A stretch of 64,000 nt of DNA from Gemmatimonadota bacterium (GTDB lineage Bacteria; JAAXHH01): NCBI GenBank assembly GCA_009838645.1, contig VXRC01000047.1:1-64000 (forward strand), read 5' to 3'. This document shows positions 17,119 to 26,215 of the stretch, one piece after another. The position numbers and the translations under genes were made by a program. Position 1 is the stretch's first letter, and each line of letters starts with the position of its first letter. The notes under the pieces were generated by a model, which saw nothing but the letters and a program-made list of their open reading frames with translations, did not search any database and was not told where the DNA came from.

Positions 17119-17751
17119 TTAATCTGTATCGATCAGACCAATTTTGATCGCTACGCGGATCAGTTCGGGTAGACTGTGCACGTCAAATTTCGACATCAGG
17201 TTAATACGATGGTTTTCGACGGTCTTTACGCTGATATGCAACTTACCTGCAATCTGGCGATTGGTGTGTCCTTTTGAGATAAACTTCAGGATCTCACTCT
17301 CTCGGCGAGTAAGTTTCGGCGTGGTTCCGAGAGTAGGTTGCTTGAATGCATTCTCGTCTTGCACCTTGATGTGAGGACGGTAAGTGCCCCCACGGCAAAC
17401 GGCATGGATGGCTCCTACCAACTCCATACTGGTTGATTTCTTGAGTACGTAGCCTTTGGCTCCGCTTTCCTGGGATTTCCGGACCAGCACAGGGTCGGAA
17501 TGCATTGAAAGCATAACCACCCGAATCTCCGGAAATGACGCACTGATATGTCCCGTCGCTTCGATACCGTTGATTCCAGGCATGTCGATGTCCATCACCA
17601 CAACGTCCGGGCGAAGTCGCTTCACGGTATCTATGGCGTCTTGGCCATCCGCTACCTCTGCGACTACTTGAATATCAAATTCCTTCGCAAGCAAATAACG
17701 TAGTCCCTGTCGAATCAAATGATGATCATCGGCAATAACTACTTTTATCAT
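17119..17751 (-). CDS. NarL/FixJ-family response regulator 1
   Basis: 210 residues. Receiver domain with IADDHH acidic pocket, phospho-acceptor D54 in VVVMDIDMPGINGIE, and K in VLKKST. The C-terminal LuxR/GerE helix-turn-helix spans about 145-205 (LTRRESEILKFISKGHTNRQIA, then ISVKTVENHR). The ribosome site GAGGTC precedes the ATG. It is separated from response regulator 2 by 231 bases containing operator C, so it can be transcribed alone and may control itself. Its binding domain is a good candidate to read the TAGGG palindromes. It and regulator 2 are clear paralogues serving, apparently, one kinase. Confidence 0.92.
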   Translation of the reverse strand: MIKVVIADDHHLIRQGLRYLLAKEFDIQVVAEVADGQDAIDTVKRLRPDVVVMDIDMPGINGIEATGHISASFPEIRVVMLSMHSDPVLVRKSQESGAKGYVLKKSTSMELVGAIHAVCRGGTYRPHIKVQDENAFKQPTLGTTPKLTRRESEILKFISKGHTNRQIAGKLHISVKTVENHRINLMSKFDVHSLPELIRVAIKIGLIDTD

Positions 17752-17812
17752 AATGACGACCTCGAGTGATTTTTAAGGTCAATTGTCAAATGTGTCACAC
17801 GGTGTTCAATTG

Positions 17813-17858
17813 ATAATAAACGTCGAAAATGGAAGATGTTCTATAGGGTGATTCCCTA
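17813..17858 (-). promoter_or_regulatory. Operator C: TAGGG-N5-CCCTA palindrome plus -10 for response regulator 1
   Basis: TAGGG-TGATT-CCCTA at 17844-17858 with the same CTA flank as sites A and B. In minus-strand direction the -10 hexamer TATTAT (17813-17818) follows 22 bases after the TATAG edge. The response-regulator start codon is about 62 bases farther on. Position and -10 sequence match operator A almost exactly. A weaker CCC-N7-GGG element at 17875-17888 lies just upstream and may be an accessory half-site. Confidence 0.68.
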
Positions 17859-17982
17859 CATTAAACAAGGAACTACCCTGATTATGGGATTGAAAAAGGC
17901 TACTTCTGGGGGGTGCGGCTGACTTTCGGGGAAGGCAGGCTTAAACAGGCTGGTTGAACAACATGCGGGTTACATTTCGTGG

Positions 17983-18636
17983 CTACTCGTCCAGGTAGAC
18001 AAGACGGTTCTTTACGGCCTTGAGGATAAGTTCCGGCAGGTTACGGACTTCCAACTTTTTCATAAGGGTTGCACGATGTTTCTCGACAGTCTTGGTACTG
18101 ATGTTCAAAATCTGTGCCGCGGCTTGGTTGGTATGTCCCTCGACGATCAGCTGAAGAGTCTCCCTCTCACGGGAGGATAGCCGGCTCAGTATGTTCAAAG
18201 CTTCCGACGCCGATTCCGTTTGAAAACTATTGGACAACGCGGTTTGAGCGATGGCTGGCGACAGGTAGATTTCACCCTTGCTGGCGGACCGTATGGCGAT
18301 TATGAGTTCTTCGACGACGGAGTTTTTAAGGAGATATCCTCTGGCCCCGTTTCGAAGCACTTCGTGCACCACGACTTCATCCGAGTGCATGGACAGGATA
18401 ACGACGTTTGTGTTTACGTCCAACGATTTGACCCGGCGCATGGTTTCGATACCGTTCAATAGAGGCATGGCAACATCCACGATTGCCACGTCCGGTCTTT
18501 TCTGTTGGATCAGTTTAAGTGTTTCATAACCATCTGCGGCTTCGCCGACGATTTCGATATCCTCGTACTTTTCGAGTAAGGATATGATGCTTTGGCGAAC
18601 CAGATGGTGATCGTCGGCAATGACGATACTTATCAT
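17983..18636 (-). CDS. NarL/FixJ-family response regulator 2
   Basis: 217 residues with a receiver domain (IADDHH; phospho-acceptor D54 in AIVDVAMPLLNGIE; LLKNS lysine) and a LuxR-type helix-turn-helix near 150-210 (LSSRERETLQLIVEGHTNQAAA, then ISTKTVEKHR). Its ATG overlaps the stop of the histidine-kinase gene by four bases, so the two are translationally coupled and this is the direct partner of the kinase. It is a paralogue of response regulator 1. Either or both may bind the TAGGG palindromes. The 231 bases downstream hold operator C and a T-rich stretch. Confidence 0.92.
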   Translation of the reverse strand: MISIVIADDHHLVRQSIISLLEKYEDIEIVGEAADGYETLKLIQQKRPDVAIVDVAMPLLNGIETMRRVKSLDVNTNVVILSMHSDEVVVHEVLRNGARGYLLKNSVVEELIIAIRSASKGEIYLSPAIAQTALSNSFQTESASEALNILSRLSSRERETLQLIVEGHTNQAAAQILNISTKTVEKHRATLMKKLEVRNLPELILKAVKNRLVYLDE

Positions 18637-21305
18637 AGCGCCTCCGAGGGAATCGAAGCAACCAATCGGGTACCGTTTCCCCGTTGTGAATGAATTCTCA
18701 TTCGGCCTTTTAAAGACTCAAGGCGTTCCTGTATGTCGAGCAACCCTATGCCCGCTTCTTCTCGGTCCGAATCCGTTGTATGAGGATCAAAGCCCCGCCC
18801 GTTATCTGTAATCGATAATACAATGGCCTGTTCGTTACGTTCCAGCTTAACGCTAACCTGTGTGGCCTGGCCATGTTTCGCGCAGTTGGTAAGTCCCTCC
18901 TGCAGGATGCGATACAGACAGATATCGATCGGATTGGGGATATTCGAAACTTCAACGCCGTTGTAATCAACAGAGATTCGGGTATGGTGGGCAAAGCTCT
19001 TACAGAGTTCTTCCAGCGCCGAATTCAGCCCGACTGTGTCGAGGGAAGGTGGACGAAGACCATGTGCAATCGTCCGAAGTTTGTCCATAGTTTCGTCTGT
19101 AAGCGATATGGCGTCGTGAAGTCGTTCGCAGGCGGGGTCGTTGATTCCGGACAACTCATTGCGAGTCAGTTCCAGGTTAATCTTCAATGCCGTAAGCACT
19201 TGTCCGGTGTCGTCATGTAGATCCCGGGCCAATTGGCGTCTTTCGGATTCCTGTATATCGATCAGGCGTCGGGAAAGTCTTGTCATCCGTTGAGCCTGCA
19301 AACTAAGTGAAGTCGCCATTTCGATGTTAGTCAACGCCAACTCTAATTCGGCGGCGAGGACCAGTAATTGCTCTTTTTCTTCGCCAGCGAACGGTTCTTC
19401 CGTTACCTTGGCTCCCAGTGCGATACATCCCTGTGTGCCGGACTCGTCACGGAGTAGGATGATGAGTTCGAAGCCTAGACCTTCGAGTTTTTGTGTATAG
19501 GAAAGTAGATCTCCGTATTCGATTACAGGTCTTTCTGGCGACATCGTTTTCAATATCTCTTCAATTCTTTCGGTTACACCTTGAAAGAATGATGAGTCTG
19601 CTGTATGTCTCCGCTCTGAAACCTCGTTGGTCCCATACCAGGATACCGAAAGCGATTCTCGATGTTCGTCATATAGAAAGATCGCCGCGTATGAGATTTC
19701 CAATGCCCCGAGCAACTCTCGTCCGGTATTGCCCAGAAGAGCGTTTCGGTCCTGGAAATGCTGCAACGTGCGCCTGAGCCTGAACAGTCGTTGTCGATTC
19801 TCCAATTCATCACGAAAAAGATAGCGATCCACAAAACGGATGAATGAGTCCTTCGCCACGCTCCAGCCGCCAACGAGAATCAAGATAAATCCAGCCGTAC
19901 TGCTTGCCACCAGGAGTTCAGACGCATTTACACCATTTGACCAGAAGGATATTGTTTCATAGAGTATGATGAGCATCCCGAGACTCAGGATAAGATTAAC
20001 GCCATGATTGTCGATCATGTAACGAAGGCTTTTCCCCATTACGAAACTGAGACCGAAGACCCGATGGGCCAGGATCGTGTAAGCAAAAGCAACAGGCAAC
20101 ACGCATAGTAGACCTACGAGGACTATACTATCAAGCAACCATACGAACAACGGCGTCACAGGGTCCTGTAGTGGAAAAAGGTATGACGAGTCTAACAACG
20201 TAACAGGTTGAAGGATTGTCCACAAAGGGGCAAGAATAAAGGCCGAGACAAACCCAAGTTTTATGAATTGCAGGCGTGTTTGTTGCTGCCGTCGTGCAAC
20301 GGAGTGTTGGGCTATCAGCAAAGTACCTGCAGTTGATATGAAGAGAATAGGCAACACAGACGCTGGAACAATATCGACCAGTTCCACCACGGCTCGCACG
20401 ATGATCTCATCGCTCCAGCCGTATGTCATACTTATAAAGTAAATCAATTGAAGCGTCATCCAAGTGAAGAGGGGTACAAGTAAGTACCATGCCTTTCCGC
20501 GCAACCAGGATCCAATCGTCGTTTCGACGGGGAAGACAGTCAAGATCAGATACATGAACATGAATTCCAGAAACGACGCTGTTGTGGTGATGAAAATGCT
20601 GAGTGACAGAATCCAGTTTGGCCATCCTGCTACCATAGGATGGAGTTCAGGTGTAAAGGTAATAGCCTTGGTTAGAAAGAGTAACGCACAGTAGAAAGCA
20701 ATGTGATGCCCCTGTCGTCGAAATCCCATCCATGTTCCAAAACATAACAGCACTATCGGAAAGAGCAGGAATGGGCCCTGATTGAACCAAGTCGTTGCTC
20801 CAATGCTCATCGTTATTTGCTGTTGATTAACCTCGAAGGCGTAAGATAGGTCGTCTGCTGCCTCGAGTACCAGCCTACCGGAGTTTTCTTCGTCATCGTG
20901 AAGCCAGACGAGATCAATGATATCACCGGGATTACTCTGAAAACGCGTTTGAAACCAAGCGACGGGACGCAAGTTCAGATCAATGCCATTTATGGATGTG
21001 ATTAAGTCGCCCGAAACCAATCCAGCTTGTTCTGCAGGGCTGCCGACATCTAATTGCGAAACGCGGATACCCCCATCCTTATGAACCTGAGTGACGTGAA
21101 ACCAAGTGCCTTCCTTATGACTGCTGACCGCTCTATTCGTCAGCCCTTCCGCGGGTGTCAATTCATTTCCAGAGAATCGGATACCGGGCGACCAGTGTTC
21201 GATTGCCGTGAATCGAATCAGAGTCCATGTAACCATGCCTATTTGGCCACACAACACCATGATCAGCACACAAAGTAAGAGGTATCGGCAGATCAATGTC
21301 TTCAA
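18633..21305 (-). CDS. Membrane PDZ-sensor histidine kinase, NarX-type HisKA_3
   Basis: About 890 residues. Order: an N-terminal membrane helix; a PDZ-like domain (about 70-150, with SPAEQAGLVSGDLITSINGI), probably periplasmic; about eight membrane helices; a GAF-like region (about 530-660); a HisKA_3 dimerisation segment with the phospho-His in ARDLHDDTGQ; and HATPase_c with QEGLTNCAKH, DNGRGFD and GIGLLDIQERL. PDZ domains bind C-terminal peptide tails, so the sensor may detect a peptide or misfolded protein. I prefer the TTG at 21305, which has GGGAGAG upstream; a TTG at 21329 is an alternative without a site. A -10-like TATACT at 21404-21409 on this strand may be its promoter. It is coupled to response regulator 2. 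Confidence 0.88.
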   Translation of the reverse strand: MKTLICRYLLLCVLIMVLCGQIGMVTWTLIRFTAIEHWSPGIRFSGNELTPAEGLTNRAVSSHKEGTWFHVTQVHKDGGIRVSQLDVGSPAEQAGLVSGDLITSINGIDLNLRPVAWFQTRFQSNPGDIIDLVWLHDDEENSGRLVLEAADDLSYAFEVNQQQITMSIGATTWFNQGPFLLFPIVLLCFGTWMGFRRQGHHIAFYCALLFLTKAITFTPELHPMVAGWPNWILSLSIFITTTASFLEFMFMYLILTVFPVETTIGSWLRGKAWYLLVPLFTWMTLQLIYFISMTYGWSDEIIVRAVVELVDIVPASVLPILFISTAGTLLIAQHSVARRQQQTRLQFIKLGFVSAFILAPLWTILQPVTLLDSSYLFPLQDPVTPLFVWLLDSIVLVGLLCVLPVAFAYTILAHRVFGLSFVMGKSLRYMIDNHGVNLILSLGMLIILYETISFWSNGVNASELLVASSTAGFILILVGGWSVAKDSFIRFVDRYLFRDELENRQRLFRLRRTLQHFQDRNALLGNTGRELLGALEISYAAIFLYDEHRESLSVSWYGTNEVSERRHTADSSFFQGVTERIEEILKTMSPERPVIEYGDLLSYTQKLEGLGFELIILLRDESGTQGCIALGAKVTEEPFAGEEKEQLLVLAAELELALTNIEMATSLSLQAQRMTRLSRRLIDIQESERRQLARDLHDDTGQVLTALKINLELTRNELSGINDPACERLHDAISLTDETMDKLRTIAHGLRPPSLDTVGLNSALEELCKSFAHHTRISVDYNGVEVSNIPNPIDICLYRILQEGLTNCAKHGQATQVSVKLERNEQAIVLSITDNGRGFDPHTTDSDREEAGIGLLDIQERLESLKGRMRIHSQRGNGTRLVASIPSEAL

Positions 21306-21403
21306 CCTGGGCTCTCCCAGATTATGCAAGATTACTACGTTAAACCCCGATTTGAATACTGTTAATCGGAACGCAATTAAGAAGCTATTTCACCTGCACC
21401 TAT

Positions 21404-21409
21404 AGTATA
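21404..21409 (-). promoter_or_regulatory. Possible -10 element of the kinase/regulator operon
   Basis: TATACT on the minus strand, about 95 bases before the kinase start codon, in an AT-rich stretch. No convincing -35 lies at 16-18 bases, and none of the TAGGG palindromes is present, so the sensor pair seems to be expressed independently of the regulon it controls. Weak evidence. Confidence 0.3.
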
Positions 21410-21629
21410 AAGGAAGTTTTTAAACACAAATCATGGTGTAATAGTGCGGTTAGGCGAATAATTCGTCAATAGTAGCACTGAGGGAAAACACCTGGAAACA
21501 AAGATAAAAACCGTAACCTTTCATAGACAAGCATATCCGCTCCTTTCCCTAACGAATTGCGTCCTGGTCGCGCCCCGACCGGTCGTTTCAAGACCGAATT
21601 AAGCAATCTAGGTTGAACATCGTCGAATC

Positions 21630-21658
21630 CTGCCATATTTCAATGCGCACGGTATAAT
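21630..21658 (+). promoter_or_regulatory. Possible distal promoter of the EF-G paralogue
   Basis: CTGCCA (21630-21635), a 17-base spacer, then a consensus TATAAT (21653-21658). It would give a leader of about 190 bases. Between it and the gene lie a GCCAGG/CCTGGC hairpin (21700-21716) and a second promoter candidate. Confidence 0.45.
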
Positions 21659-21732
21659 TACATACATAGTTTACCAGCGAGTTTCCGTCAACACCGGGTG
21701 CCAGGGTCAGCCTGGCGGACCGCCCGAAAACC

Positions 21733-21762
21733 TTGACACCTGAAGCCGGTTCGAAACATATT
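21733..21762 (+). promoter_or_regulatory. Possible proximal promoter of the EF-G paralogue
   Basis: A consensus -35 TTGACA (21733-21738), an 18-base spacer and CATATT (21757-21762, four of six matches). It would give a leader of about 90 bases. The remaining 21410-21629 is AT-rich intergenic DNA in which I see no gene. Confidence 0.45.
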
Positions 21763-21856
21763 AGAGTTTTCCCGGAAAGTTGACTGTCGTACTGACGATC
21801 TTACTGAAATAAAGCGTAATACTCGGAAAGCGCAGTCCCGAAGAGGAGGGGTGTTC

Positions 21857-23938
21857 GTGAAGGAATATAACATCGAAAAAATAAGAAACATTTGCCTCGC
21901 GGGCCACGGGGGGAGCGGCAAGACCTCCCTGGCCGAAGCCATGCTCTTCAACGCTGGCGCGACGAATCGGCTCGGTAGCGTGGACGACGGCAACACGGTG
22001 TCGGACTACCGCGAGGAAGAGATCGAACACCGCATTTCCATGAACCTGACGCCGCTGTACTGCGAGTGGAACGACCACGACCTCCATATTCTCGACACTC
22101 CGGGCTATTCCGATTTCACCAGCGAAGTGCACTGCGCGATGCGCGTCACGGACAACGTGGCCATCGTGGTCAAGGCTATCGAAGGCATCGAGGTGGAGAC
22201 GGAGCGCGCCTGGGAGTATGCGGACCAGTACGGCCTGCCCCGCATGGTGGTGGTCAATCTCCTGGACAAGGAACACGCCGACTTCTACGACGCGCTGGGC
22301 CGCCTGCAGGAACGCTTCGGCACGCAGGCCATTCCCGTCCAGATTCCGATCGGAGAAGCCGATGGATTCTCGGGAGTCGTCGACCTGGTCGCCATGAAGG
22401 CGGTGACGTTCGAGGGCGGCGACGGCAAGGGCAAGCGCTCCGAGATCCCCGGAGACCTCGCCGACCAGGCGGAGGAACACAGGGAAAAACTGGTAGAAAC
22501 CGTGGCGGAATCCGACGACGAACTGCTCGAGGTTTACTTCGAAGAAGGCGCGTTGACCGATGAGCAGCTTCTGGAAGGGTTGCGCAAGGGGGTGAAGGAC
22601 GGGGCCATCTATCCCGTATTGGCGACGTGCGCCTCTGCAAACATCGGCGTCTCCGGCGTGATGGACGCGGCGGCCGCGTACATGGTTTCTCCGGCGGACC
22701 GCCCGGCGGTGACGGCCACCCCTTCGGGCGGAGACGAGGAAGTCGCGCTGGACCCGGATCCCTCCGGCCCGCTGGCCGCGCTGGTGTTCAAGACGGTCTC
22801 CGAGGCCCATATCGGGGAACTGACCTATTTCCGGGTTTTTTCCGGAGAAATCAAGCACGGTGGCGACGTCTACAACTCGACGAAGAACACGTCGGAAAGG
22901 TTCGGCCAGATCTACCACACGAACGGCCACACCCGCAATGAACTGAACGTCATCCGTGCCGGCGAGATCGGGGCTACCGTGAAACTGAAGGACACCCACA
23001 CCGGCGATTCCCTGAGCACGAGGCAGAAGTCCTTCGGCCTGGAATGGGTGGAGTTCGCCGAGCCCGTGGCAAACGTGGCCGTCCTGCCGAAGAGCAAGGA
23101 CGACGAGGAGAAGATCAGTACCGGCCTCTCCCGGCTCCACGAGGAGGATCCCTCCTTTACCTTCCGGTACAATTCCGAGATCAAGCAACTGATCCTGGCG
23201 GGTGCCGGCGAAATGCACCTGGACCTCATCGTCGAGCGGCTGAGCCGCCGTTTCGGTGTGGAAGTCGAGATGGTGCAGCCGCGCATCCCCTACCGGGAGG
23301 CGATCAAGGGCAAGTCCGAGGCCCAGGGCCGGTTCAAGCGGCAGAGCGGGGGCCGCGGCCAGTTCGGCGACGTCTGGCTGCGCGTGGAACCCAGGCAGCG
23401 GGGCGACGGATACGAATTCGACAACGGCATCGTCGGCGGCGCCGTCCCGAGCCGGTTCATTCCGGCCGTGGACAAGGGTATCCAGGAAGCCATGGTGGAA
23501 GGCGTGATGGCCAAGTATCCCGTGGTCGACCTGAAGGCCACGCTGTACGACGGTTCCTTCCACACGGTCGATTCGTCCGAAATGGCCTTCAAGGTCGCCG
23601 CGTCCATGGGGTTCAAGAAGGCTTTCATGGAAGCCCGGCCAGTGTTGCTCGAACCGATCTACGAAGTGGACGTGGTCGTCCCCGAGGATTACATGGGCGA
23701 CGTGATGGGCGATCTTTCCAGCCGGCGCGGCCGCATCCTGGGTATGTCACCCCGGGGGAGCAACCAGGTGGTGCGGGCCGAAGTGCCCCTGGCGGAACTG
23801 TACCGCTACTCCACCGTGCTGCGGTCCATCACGCACGGGCGCGGCAGCCACGCGCGGAAATTCGTCCGCTACGAGGAAATGCCCCGGGAAATCGAAACCA
23901 AGGTCATCGAAGAGTCCAAGGCCCTGGAAGAGGAATAG
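21857..23938 (+). CDS. Elongation factor G-like GTPase (EF-G paralogue)
   Basis: 693 residues. G1 is GHGGSGKTSL instead of the GHIDAGKTT of canonical EF-G, G3 is DTPGYSDF, and G4 is VVNLLDKEH, so the usual NKxD is altered. A domain-II segment, two EF-G domains (with GRGQFGDVWLR at about 498) and a C-terminal YRYSTVLRSITHGRGSH segment follow. These features place it with the EF-G-like paralogues found beside the true fusA in many bacteria, whose roles are not well settled. I set the start at GTG 21857, eight bases after GAGGAGGGG; the GTG at 21851 touches that site. It is monocistronic or leads the transporter genes. It marks the return to GC-rich sequence after the natural-product island. Confidence 0.9.
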   Translation: MKEYNIEKIRNICLAGHGGSGKTSLAEAMLFNAGATNRLGSVDDGNTVSDYREEEIEHRISMNLTPLYCEWNDHDLHILDTPGYSDFTSEVHCAMRVTDNVAIVVKAIEGIEVETERAWEYADQYGLPRMVVVNLLDKEHADFYDALGRLQERFGTQAIPVQIPIGEADGFSGVVDLVAMKAVTFEGGDGKGKRSEIPGDLADQAEEHREKLVETVAESDDELLEVYFEEGALTDEQLLEGLRKGVKDGAIYPVLATCASANIGVSGVMDAAAAYMVSPADRPAVTATPSGGDEEVALDPDPSGPLAALVFKTVSEAHIGELTYFRVFSGEIKHGGDVYNSTKNTSERFGQIYHTNGHTRNELNVIRAGEIGATVKLKDTHTGDSLSTRQKSFGLEWVEFAEPVANVAVLPKSKDDEEKISTGLSRLHEEDPSFTFRYNSEIKQLILAGAGEMHLDLIVERLSRRFGVEVEMVQPRIPYREAIKGKSEAQGRFKRQSGGRGQFGDVWLRVEPRQRGDGYEFDNGIVGGAVPSRFIPAVDKGIQEAMVEGVMAKYPVVDLKATLYDGSFHTVDSSEMAFKVAASMGFKKAFMEARPVLLEPIYEVDVVVPEDYMGDVMGDLSSRRGRILGMSPRGSNQVVRAEVPLAELYRYSTVLRSITHGRGSHARKFVRYEEMPREIETKVIEESKALEEE

Positions 23939-24007
23939 CGGCGGGAAAGGCGCTGTGGGCCGCCGAACCAGCGAGCCGCCGGCCCAGCGACCCGAAAGCG
24001 TGAAATT

Positions 24008-24988
24008 ATGGATCCTTTACTTAAGGTCGACAACCTTTCGACTCACTTCCTCACCCGCGGCGGGGCGGTGCGGGCCGTGGACGACGTCAGTTTCGAAGTG
24101 GCCGAAGGGGAAACGGTGGGTATCGTTGGCGAAAGCGGGTGCGGCAAGAGCGCCACGGTGCTTTCCATCATGCGGCTCATTCCGAGCCCTCCGGGCCGCA
24201 TCGTCAGCGGCAACATCCTGTTCCGTCCCGGCGCCGACGAACCGGCGGTGGACCTGCGCACCATTTCCGAACGCGAAATGCAGGAGATCCGGGGCAATAT
24301 CGTCTCCATGGTGTTCCAGGACCCCATGACGTCGCTCAACCCGGTGCTGACCATCGGGTGGCAGCTTCGGGAACCCCTCCAGCTCCATCTCGGCCTCGAC
24401 AAGAAGCAGGCCACCGACCGCAGCATCGAACTGCTGCAGATGGTCAACATCCCGAGTCCGGAGCAGCGCCTGAACGACTACCCCCACCAGTTCAGCGGGG
24501 GGATGCGGCAGCGCGTCATGATCGCCATGGCCATCGCGTGTAACCCGAAACTGCTCATCGCCGACGAGCCGACCACGGCGCTGGACGTCACGATACAGGC
24601 CCAGATCCTGGAACTGATGATGAAGCTCCAGGAAGAACTGAACATGTCCGTCGTCATCATCACCCACGACCTCGGCGTCGTGGGCGAGGTGTGCGACCGG
24701 GTGATCGTCATGTACGCCGGCCGGATCATCGAATCGGGTCCGGTGGACACGCTGCTCGACGATCCGAAGCACCCCTATACCCACGGCCTGCTGCAGTCCG
24801 TGCCCAAGCTGGGTCCCACGGTGAAGGAACGCATGGAACCCATCGACGGGGTGCCGCCGAACCTGATCCAGCTGCCACCTGGCTGCCGCTTCGCGCCCCG
24901 GTGTCCGAGCCGTTTCGACCGGTGCGAGGAAGATCCGGCGCTGAAGGACGTGGCCTCGGAGCACGACTGCGCCTGCTGGCTGTATTGA
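24008..24988 (+). CDS. Oligopeptide/dipeptide ABC transporter ATPase (DppD/OppD type)
   Basis: 326 residues. Walker [11 protein letters not shown], signature [16 protein letters not shown], Walker [13 protein letters not shown], and the H-loop ITHDLGVV. The C-terminal Cys-rich extension [17 protein letters not shown] is the oligopeptide/dipeptide ATPase tail, which carries an Fe-S site in some members. It is paired with the OppF-type gene 87 bases downstream. No permease or solute-binding protein gene lies nearby, so the membrane parts must be encoded elsewhere. The gap to the next gene contains a 13-bp tandem duplication (25014-25039). Confidence 0.93.
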   Translation: MDPLLKVDNLSTHFLTRGGAVRAVDDVSFEVAEGETVGIVGESGCGKSATVLSIMRLIPSPPGRIVSGNILFRPGADEPAVDLRTISEREMQEIRGNIVSMVFQDPMTSLNPVLTIGWQLREPLQLHLGLDKKQATDRSIELLQMVNIPSPEQRLNDYPHQFSGGMRQRVMIAMAIACNPKLLIADEPTTALDVTIQAQILELMMKLQEELNMSVVIITHDLGVVGEVCDRVIVMYAGRIIESGPVDTLLDDPKHPYTHGLLQSVPKLGPTVKERMEPIDGVPPNLIQLPPGCRFAPRCPSRFDRCEEDPALKDVASEHDCACWLY

Positions 24989-25075
24989 GTTGGACCGCTG
25001 ACACCGTTGCTGGCCGCTGACATGGACCGCTGACATGGACCGCCATGACGGGCGGCCGACATCCTGGAGGATGCG

Positions 25076-26044
25076 TTGAACGAGCCTTTGCTGCAACTGG
25101 ACAACGTAGTCAAGCACTTCGAACTGGAAGAAGGGCTGGGCCGCAAGGAGGAAGGCGGCACCGTCCGGGCCCTGGACGGCGTTTCCTTTTCCATCAACCG
25201 GGGCGAGACCTTCGGACTGGTGGGGGAAAGCGGCTGTGGCAAGTCCACACTGGGACTAACCGTGCTGCAGCTGTACCGCCCCACGGCTGGGAAGGTCTTC
25301 TTTGAAGGCAACGACCTGGCGGACATGTCGGAGAATGACCTGAAACCCGTCCGCAGGCAGCTCCAGATGATCTTCCAGGACCCCTACGCCTCGCTGGACC
25401 CGCGCATGACGGTGGGGAACATCGTCCAGGAACCCCTCGACATCCATCGCGTGGGCAACCGGCAGGAACGCAGGACGAGGCTGGTCAGTCTCCTCGAGAT
25501 GGTGGGACTGGGCGAGGCTTACGTGGACCGCTATCCCCACGAGTTCAGCGGCGGCCAGCGGCAGCGGATCGGCATCGCCCGGGCCATCGCGCTGAACCCG
25601 AGCCTGATCATCTGCGACGAGCCGGTTTCCGCCCTGGACGTGTCCATCCAGGTCCAGATCCTGAACCTGCTCCAGGACCTGCAGAGCGAGCTGAACCTGA
25701 CCTACCTGTTCATCGCCCACAACCTGGCCGTCGTCGCCCACATCAGCGACCGCATCGGGGTCATGTACCTCGGCAAGCTCATCGAGGCCGGGCGGACTGA
25801 CGAGGTGACGGACAACCCCCAGCACCCCTACACGCAGAGCCTGCTTTCCGCCGTTCCGGAGATCAGCAAACGGCGCCAGAAGCAGCGCATTCAGCTCACG
25901 GGCGACGTCCCCAGTCCGGTCAACCCGCCCTCCGGCTGTCGTTTTCATCCCCGCTGCCCTATCGCCAAGGCCGACTGCGCCGAGCACGAACCGGAATTCA
26001 AACAGAACGACAGCGGCCACTGGGTGGCCTGTCATTACGCCTGA
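25076..26044 (+). CDS. Oligopeptide/dipeptide ABC transporter ATPase (DppF/OppF type)
   Basis: 322 residues, TTG start with CTGGAGG upstream. Walker [11 protein letters not shown], signature [16 protein letters not shown], Walker [14 protein letters not shown]-loop IAHNLAVV, and the tail [18 protein letters not shown]. It forms the second half of the heterodimeric ATPase with the upstream gene, powering peptide uptake. The 3' flank is a run of short TGAGGCGCC-type repeats. Confidence 0.93.
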   Translation: MNEPLLQLDNVVKHFELEEGLGRKEEGGTVRALDGVSFSINRGETFGLVGESGCGKSTLGLTVLQLYRPTAGKVFFEGNDLADMSENDLKPVRRQLQMIFQDPYASLDPRMTVGNIVQEPLDIHRVGNRQERRTRLVSLLEMVGLGEAYVDRYPHEFSGGQRQRIGIARAIALNPSLIICDEPVSALDVSIQVQILNLLQDLQSELNLTYLFIAHNLAVVAHISDRIGVMYLGKLIEAGRTDEVTDNPQHPYTQSLLSAVPEISKRRQKQRIQLTGDVPSPVNPPSGCRFHPRCPIAKADCAEHEPEFKQNDSGHWVACHYA

Positions 26045-26205
26045 GGCGCCGCCTGCCTAAGGCGCTTGGTCCGAACTTCTGAGGCGCCTGGTGACTGAAG
26101 CGCCCGGCCGGAACTTCTGAGGCGCCTGGTGCGCTATACCTGAGGCGCCGCCGCCAGCCTGAGGCGTCGCGCCCTCGCAGACCTGAGGCGTCGCGCCCGC
26201 ATAAC
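26042..26205 (+). repeat. Degenerate tandem repeats of TGAGGCGCC after the OppF-type gene
   Basis: At least seven copies of a core TGAGGCGCC (with TAAGGCGC, TGAAGCGCC and TGAGGCGTC variants) in 164 bases, beginning at the stop codon of the upstream gene. Longer shared units such as GGAACTTCTGAGGCGCC recur. Spacing is irregular, 16-24 bases, so this is not a CRISPR array. It looks like repeated slippage or duplication of the segment around the stop codon, a pattern seen at several places in this window. Confidence 0.75.
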
Positions 26206-26215
26206 TAATCCGAAC

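Noticed and set aside
17874-17890. A fourth operator (ACCC-N7-GGGA)
   Set aside because: The half-sites are in the opposite order and the spacing differs from the other three; kept only as a possible accessory element.
21761-23563. 600-residue minus-strand frame opposite the EF-G gene
   Set aside because: Long antisense frames are expected in high-GC genes; the sense protein has all EF-G motifs and the antisense one has none.
26042-26205. CRISPR array
   Set aside because: Units are too short, degenerate and irregularly spaced, and there are no cas genes.
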